NCBI GenBank assembly: GCA_028282905.1
Contig: JANQGW010000081.1
Location: 1-47,603, forward strand
Source of the DNA: Sedimentisphaerales bacterium
Lineage (GTDB): Bacteria > Planctomycetota > Phycisphaerae > Sedimentisphaerales > Anaerohalosphaeraceae
Direction of reading: 5' to 3'
DNA: 47,603 nucleotides
A program made the translations under genes and the position numbers. Below, one piece after another: positions 43,796 through 47,603 of the stretch; the stretch's first letter is position 1, and every line of letters begins with the position of its first letter. A model generated the notes under the pieces. That model did not search any database. It was not told the origin of the DNA and was given only the letters and a program-made list of their open reading frames with translations.

Positions 43796-44992
43796 ATGGG
43801 AATGTTTGATACTACCGGAAAAGATAAAGCGCGTCAGGGACGCAGTGAAAATACTTTGAAAAAATTAGAGCGGATGCAAAAGGCATTGAGTCATGAAGAA
43901 CCGGATCGTGTGCCGATCAGCGATTTTTTTTGGAGTGGCTTTATCAAGCGATGGCGACAGGAGTTGGGATTAGCAGAAGATGCCAATCCCTATTACCACT
44001 ATGACCTGGACTGGATCGTGACGGTCCCGAATATGGATCCGTTTATCCGGTCCTTTGAGACCCTCAAGGAAAATGAAGAAGAGGTGGTGGTTAAAACCGG
44101 TTTTGGTGCCATCATGCGGAAGAAATTCAGTGCTCCGATGCCGGAGTTTATTGATTTTGAAACCAATACTATTGAGAAATTGGAAAGTCTCGAATTTGAC
44201 AATCCTTATGATCGACGCCGCTATTATGAAGCCGGCGATAACCAGATTGCCGGTGTGGGTGATGGATTTGAACGTAACAGTTCCGCATGGATTGAAACAG
44301 TCAAATCACTCTGGCCGGACTTTCCGGTTTTTGGCAGTATCATTGAATGTAATGAGTGCCTGACGCGTTTGATCGGGCCTGAAAGCAATATGCTCTGGAT
44401 CGGTATGTATCCGGATCGTATGGGCAGAGTAATCAACTGTATCGGTCAATTCTATCTGGATTGCGCCAAGGCACAAATTGATGCCTCAGAGGGATTTCTG
44501 GACGGGTTTGTGATCTGGGGTGACGTGGCCTATCGGAACAACATGTTCTTTTCGCCGGATTATTGGCGGCAGTATTTCAAGCCGTGGGTGAAGGCCATTG
44601 CTGACTACGCACATTCAAAAGGGCTGATGGTGATTTATCATGGATGCGGCAATATCCATAAAATTCTGGATGACTACATTGAAATCGGTATTGACGCATT
44701 GAATCCTCTGGAGGCCAAGGCGGATCTCGATGCAGTTGAATTAAGACAACAGTATGGAAACAAGCTGGGGATTTGCGGAAACAGTAATATTCAGGTGTGG
44801 GAAACAGGTGACAAAGAGCTAATCCGTAAAGAAGTGCTTCGAAAATTAAACGCTGCCAAAAACGGTGGATATATTTTCCAGTCGGATCACTCTGTGGCTA
44901 GTGATGTGTCAGGACATACATATGATTATATTGTTAAACTGGTTCGCGAGTATGGAAACTATCCGCTGAATCTTGGCAAATATGATTCATAA
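43796..44992 (+). CDS. Uroporphyrinogen decarboxylase-like/MtaA-like protein
   Basis: A 398-residue cytoplasmic protein of the UroD/MtaA superfamily. The start MQKALSHEEPDRVPISDFFW is the family signature. His282-Gly-Cys284-Gly (YHGCGN) matches the zinc-binding H-x-C of corrinoid:CoM methyltransferases; a later SDHSV segment is found where a third ligand might sit. It follows the RhaT gene by 18 bases with AAGGAAG and so is part of the deoxysugar run. It differs from the UroD-like protein at 6599, which has Y-G-C-C. It may transfer a methyl group from an O-methylated deoxysugar. That role is inference and no corrinoid protein gene is visible here. Haem synthesis is unlikely. Confidence 0.75.
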   Translation: MGMFDTTGKDKARQGRSENTLKKLERMQKALSHEEPDRVPISDFFWSGFIKRWRQELGLAEDANPYYHYDLDWIVTVPNMDPFIRSFETLKENEEEVVVKTGFGAIMRKKFSAPMPEFIDFETNTIEKLESLEFDNPYDRRRYYEAGDNQIAGVGDGFERNSSAWIETVKSLWPDFPVFGSIIECNECLTRLIGPESNMLWIGMYPDRMGRVINCIGQFYLDCAKAQIDASEGFLDGFVIWGDVAYRNNMFFSPDYWRQYFKPWVKAIADYAHSKGLMVIYHGCGNIHKILDDYIEIGIDALNPLEAKADLDAVELRQQYGNKLGICGNSNIQVWETGDKELIRKEVLRKLNAAKNGGYIFQSDHSVASDVSGHTYDYIVKLVREYGNYPLNLGKYDS

Positions 44993-45108
44993 GAGCGAGG
45001 TTGGCGATAAAGGTTTTTGAGTATCAAGGCTGCCCAAACACTCAGGGCTGTTCTGAGAGAGTATTAGCTGGCGCTGAAAATTTCCGCAATGAAAACAGCC
45101 GCAATATC

Positions 45109-45149
45109 ACAAGATGAGCACTAATGTCACTATAAGTCTTGTTTTTTTT
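45109..45149 (+). terminator. Candidate terminator after the UroD-like gene
   Basis: ACAAGA (45109-45114) can pair with TCTTGT (45137-45142), followed by eight T. The stem is short and the 22-base loop is large, so this is weak. If real, GH101 has its own promoter in the following 120 bases. Confidence 0.35.
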
Positions 45150-45271
45150 CTTTAAACACGTTTTTGTGCTTGTTATCATAAAATAGCGATAAAGCTAAGC
45201 TGGTCACATATTGATAAACAAAGGGAAGTTTATGTCTATTTGCTTAATTATTTATTCTGGAGAATTCTGAA

Positions 45272-47603
45272 ATGAAGGACAATGATATGGCTTTTCAGTA
45301 CAGCAAAACCCCCAAAATCATTCTGCTAACTCTATTGGTGATTGGACTATTGCCCGGCATTTCTTCTCTTTCGGCCAATCAAAACACACCATTGCAGGAG
45401 CTTTCAGTTAAAGGAAAACAGAGCAGTTGCGTGCTCTCTTCTGAACTGATGTCAGTTACGGTTGCATCAGATTTCCCGCGGGTAGAGCGTTATCTATATA
45501 AATCCAACAACACGATTCTCTTTGGACAGGAAGATGTATTACGGACGGTTAAGATCAATGGGAATGAATACCGGCCATGCGTGAAATTCAACAAGTCCGG
45601 CAACAGGGCCCGCTATGAGATGACATTTCCGGAGATCGATGTTCGTGTCGAGGCTCAGTTTTCCGTGGTAGAGAATGTTCTGGATTTTGAAATTACCAAA
45701 ATACAGGAAAAGGGAAATTTTTTGGTTAAAACCATTGAATTTCCCAATCATAGTCTTGTTTCGGTTCGCAGCACAATGCAAAAAGCTGAGATTTCAGCGA
45801 CGGGGATTACCGGCAACTGGAATAAGATGACTGAGAAATTCAAATCTCTTTCGGAGAAACCGGCAGATGCCCAACCGGTCAGTCAGATGTATGTGGTGAT
45901 TAACAGTGACCAATTGGCCGCGACTCTGGACAACAATGTAATCAACTATGACAGGGCCAGGTCACAGACTGTCGAAACGAGTTCGTACAAGAAGTGCGGC
46001 ATTTGGAACGGCGTCTGGACTTACCGGGAAATTGACTCGGAAATCGTTGCGCTGCCGTGGTCAAAAGTGATGATTGTTCCCGATAAAAACGCAGACGGTA
46101 TTGTGGACTGGCAGGACGGTGCGATTGCGTATCGTGAGAATATGAAAGAACCTGTCGGTGCCGAGGCGATTCGAAACTCCATCTCCTATATCAGCTTCAA
46201 CGGCGGCAGTGTCGCCATCGCTCCCTTCCTGAGGGCCTTAGAGGATGCGAAACAGTTGTACCTGATGCTGGATGGTTTCGGACAGATGATTGAATTGAAG
46301 GGCTACCAGTCGGAAGGCCATGACGCGGCCCATCCGGATTGTGCGGGAAATTATAACAACCGGGCCGGAGGTTTTAAGGATTTACGTTCCTTTTTGAAAT
46401 ATGCTCCGCAGTACAACATTTATCCGGGCGTTCATATCAACGTGTCCGAGTCGTATCCCGAAGCGAATAACTTCAACGATACCATTTTGCGCGTACCCCA
46501 TGTCCCCGGCTGGAAATGGTTTGATCAGTCATTGAAGATGGATTACCGCAAAGACATTGTCTCGGGCAGTCTTTACTCGCGGTTGGACCAGATGGCGGAT
46601 GAACTGCCTGGGCTGTCATGGGTATATGTGGATGTTTATGGCGATTATTACGGCAACAACAGCTGGGATGCGTTTAAGCTCGGGACAAAATTAAACAGCA
46701 ACGGCTGGCTGGTAGGCTCGGAATATTTCGGCCCGATGGAACGGCAGCTTCTCTGGGTGCATCATACCTATGCCGTGCCTGAAAGCAGGATGATCCGTTT
46801 CATCAAGAATCACGTTGCAGATATTTTTAAATCCGATCCGCTGCTCAAGGGTGCCAAGGCTTTGGGCGTCGGCGGCTGGGAAAACAACTATAACTTCAAT
46901 AAGGTGGTTCAGGCATTCTACACGGTGAATCTTCCGACCAAATATATGCAGCATTTTCCGATTATGAAAATGTCAAAGAACCGGGTTGATTTTGAAGGAG
47001 GTGTGTATGTCGATAACCAGGACGGGTGGAAACTTTACAAAGACAACCGTCTGGTTGCTGATGGCGAAACCATGTTCATTCCATGGAACCCCATCAGTGA
47101 AGATAAGATTTATCACTGGAATCCTCAGGGCGGTTCCACGGCATGGAAACTGCCGGCTGCCTGGTCAGCGCTGAAGAAGGTAAAACTCTATCAACTAACG
47201 AGCCTTGGGCGAAAGTTTGTCTCTGATTTGAGTGTTTCCAAGGGATCAGTGACGGTTTCTGCAGCGGCGAATACGCCTTATGTGATTTATAAGAAATCCC
47301 AACCTGTTGAGGTGATGGAGTGGGGACAGGGAAGCCTTGTGAAAGATCAGGGGTTCAGCAGTCAGGGCCTTTCGGCCTGGTCTTCCGCCTCAACGTCAGA
47401 TGCTGCCGATCATGTTTCAGTACAGGTTGACGACAACGCCAATTCTATTCTGACTGTTAATTCTGCTCGGAATTGTGGTGATGAGGCAAGCGTGTCGCAG
47501 GTTATAAGAGGGCTAGTTGGTGGTAAAACTTATTCCGCATCTGTTTGGGTCAATGTCGCCGGCGGACGCAAGGCAATGATAGGTGTCAAAGACTACGGTG
47601 GCC
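45272..47603 (+). CDS. GH101 endo-alpha-N-acetylgalactosaminidase, 3' end beyond window
   Basis: The frame is open from ATG 45272 to the window end (777 codons seen). Residues 1-40 include a signal segment ending SSLSA. The catalytic barrel covers about residues 190-600. Asp454 in VYVDVYGD is the likely nucleophile and Glu484 in LVGSEYFGP the acid/base, about 30 residues apart as in characterised members (32-33). QSEGHDAAHPD and GVHINVSESYPEA are family-like substrate motifs. A beta-sandwich module begins near residue 705. GH101 enzymes release core-1 disaccharide from Ser/Thr of mucin-type glycoproteins. It sits behind the deoxysugar genes. Other GH families are unlikely given the motifs. 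Confidence 0.9.
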   Translation, partial: MKDNDMAFQYSKTPKIILLTLLVIGLLPGISSLSANQNTPLQELSVKGKQSSCVLSSELMSVTVASDFPRVERYLYKSNNTILFGQEDVLRTVKINGNEYRPCVKFNKSGNRARYEMTFPEIDVRVEAQFSVVENVLDFEITKIQEKGNFLVKTIEFPNHSLVSVRSTMQKAEISATGITGNWNKMTEKFKSLSEKPADAQPVSQMYVVINSDQLAATLDNNVINYDRARSQTVETSSYKKCGIWNGVWTYREIDSEIVALPWSKVMIVPDKNADGIVDWQDGAIAYRENMKEPVGAEAIRNSISYISFNGGSVAIAPFLRALEDAKQLYLMLDGFGQMIELKGYQSEGHDAAHPDCAGNYNNRAGGFKDLRSFLKYAPQYNIYPGVHINVSESYPEANNFNDTILRVPHVPGWKWFDQSLKMDYRKDIVSGSLYSRLDQMADELPGLSWVYVDVYGDYYGNNSWDAFKLGTKLNSNGWLVGSEYFGPMERQLLWVHHTYAVPESRMIRFIKNHVADIFKSDPLLKGAKALGVGGWENNYNFNKVVQAFYTVNLPTKYMQHFPIMKMSKNRVDFEGGVYVDNQDGWKLYKDNRLVADGETMFIPWNPISEDKIYHWNPQGGSTAWKLPAAWSALKKVKLYQLTSLGRKFVSDLSVSKGSVTVSAAANTPYVIYKKSQPVEVMEWGQGSLVKDQGFSSQGLSAWSSASTSDAADHVSVQVDDNANSILTVNSARNCGDEASVSQVIRGLVGGKTYSASVWVNVAGGRKAMIGVKDYGG

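Noticed and set aside
1..47603. CRISPR arrays, tRNA or rRNA genes, prophage
   Set aside because: No regularly spaced repeats, cloverleaf-like sequence, conserved rRNA motifs or phage genes were seen.

Overview
The window reads as a stretch of polysaccharide-degradation genome from a planctomycete, most likely of the Phycisphaerae/Sedimentisphaerales type. That placement is inferred from the gene families: two Rhodopirellula/Verrucomicrobium-type ECF sigma factors each coupled to a FecR-like membrane protein, prepilin-like proteins inside the same gene runs, PEP-CTERM tails beside dockerin-like EF-hand tails, many LamG domains, a GLUG-repeat protein and several sulfatases. No rRNA, tRNA or CRISPR array was seen.

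Region 1 (1-2000) is a breakpoint. The start of an IS transposase on the minus strand abuts a GLUG-repeat surface protein that has lost its 5' end. Region 2 (2009-7894) is a fucose locus: an AraC-type regulator diverges from two exported GH29 alpha-L-fucosidases and a uroporphyrinogen-decarboxylase-like (UroD-like) protein. An AT-rich palindrome and a 130-bp-spaced direct repeat lie between them.

Region 3 (8426-24298) starts with ECF sigma and FecR genes. It continues with a LamG/PEP-CTERM protein, a LamG/Calx-beta-like protein, an unusual LamG-methyltransferase-PQQ-propeller fusion, a second propeller protein, a prepilin-like protein, a 1131-residue multidomain surface protein and a LamG-phosphodiesterase. 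Region 4 (24675-39593) repeats the same opening (ECF sigma, FecR with LamG, prepilin-like). It continues with three related jelly-roll proteins, a sulfatase, a modular metzincin-type protease and another sulfatase, and ends at a strong bidirectional terminator.

Region 5 (39683-47603) holds a convergent Tat-exported sulfatase and a second AraC regulator. Diverging from that regulator is a deoxyhexose run: RhaM-type mutarotase, RhaT-type symporter, a second UroD-like protein and a GH101 endo-alpha-N-acetylgalactosaminidase cut by the window end.

Taken together, the window suggests capture and breakdown of sulfated, fucose- or rhamnose-containing glycans or glycoproteins. Sulfatases, fucosidases, GH101 and a protease would act outside the cell, and RhaT/RhaM would import and process the deoxysugar. 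Two parallel sigma/FecR cassettes with glycan-binding-like ectodomains would control the surface proteins. The most unusual items are the LamG-methyltransferase-PQQ fusion, the repeated sigma/FecR/pseudopilin cassette, the attachment of different sorting tails to near-identical domains, and the UroD-like gene present in both deoxysugar loci. All functional statements come from reading motifs; no database search was run.
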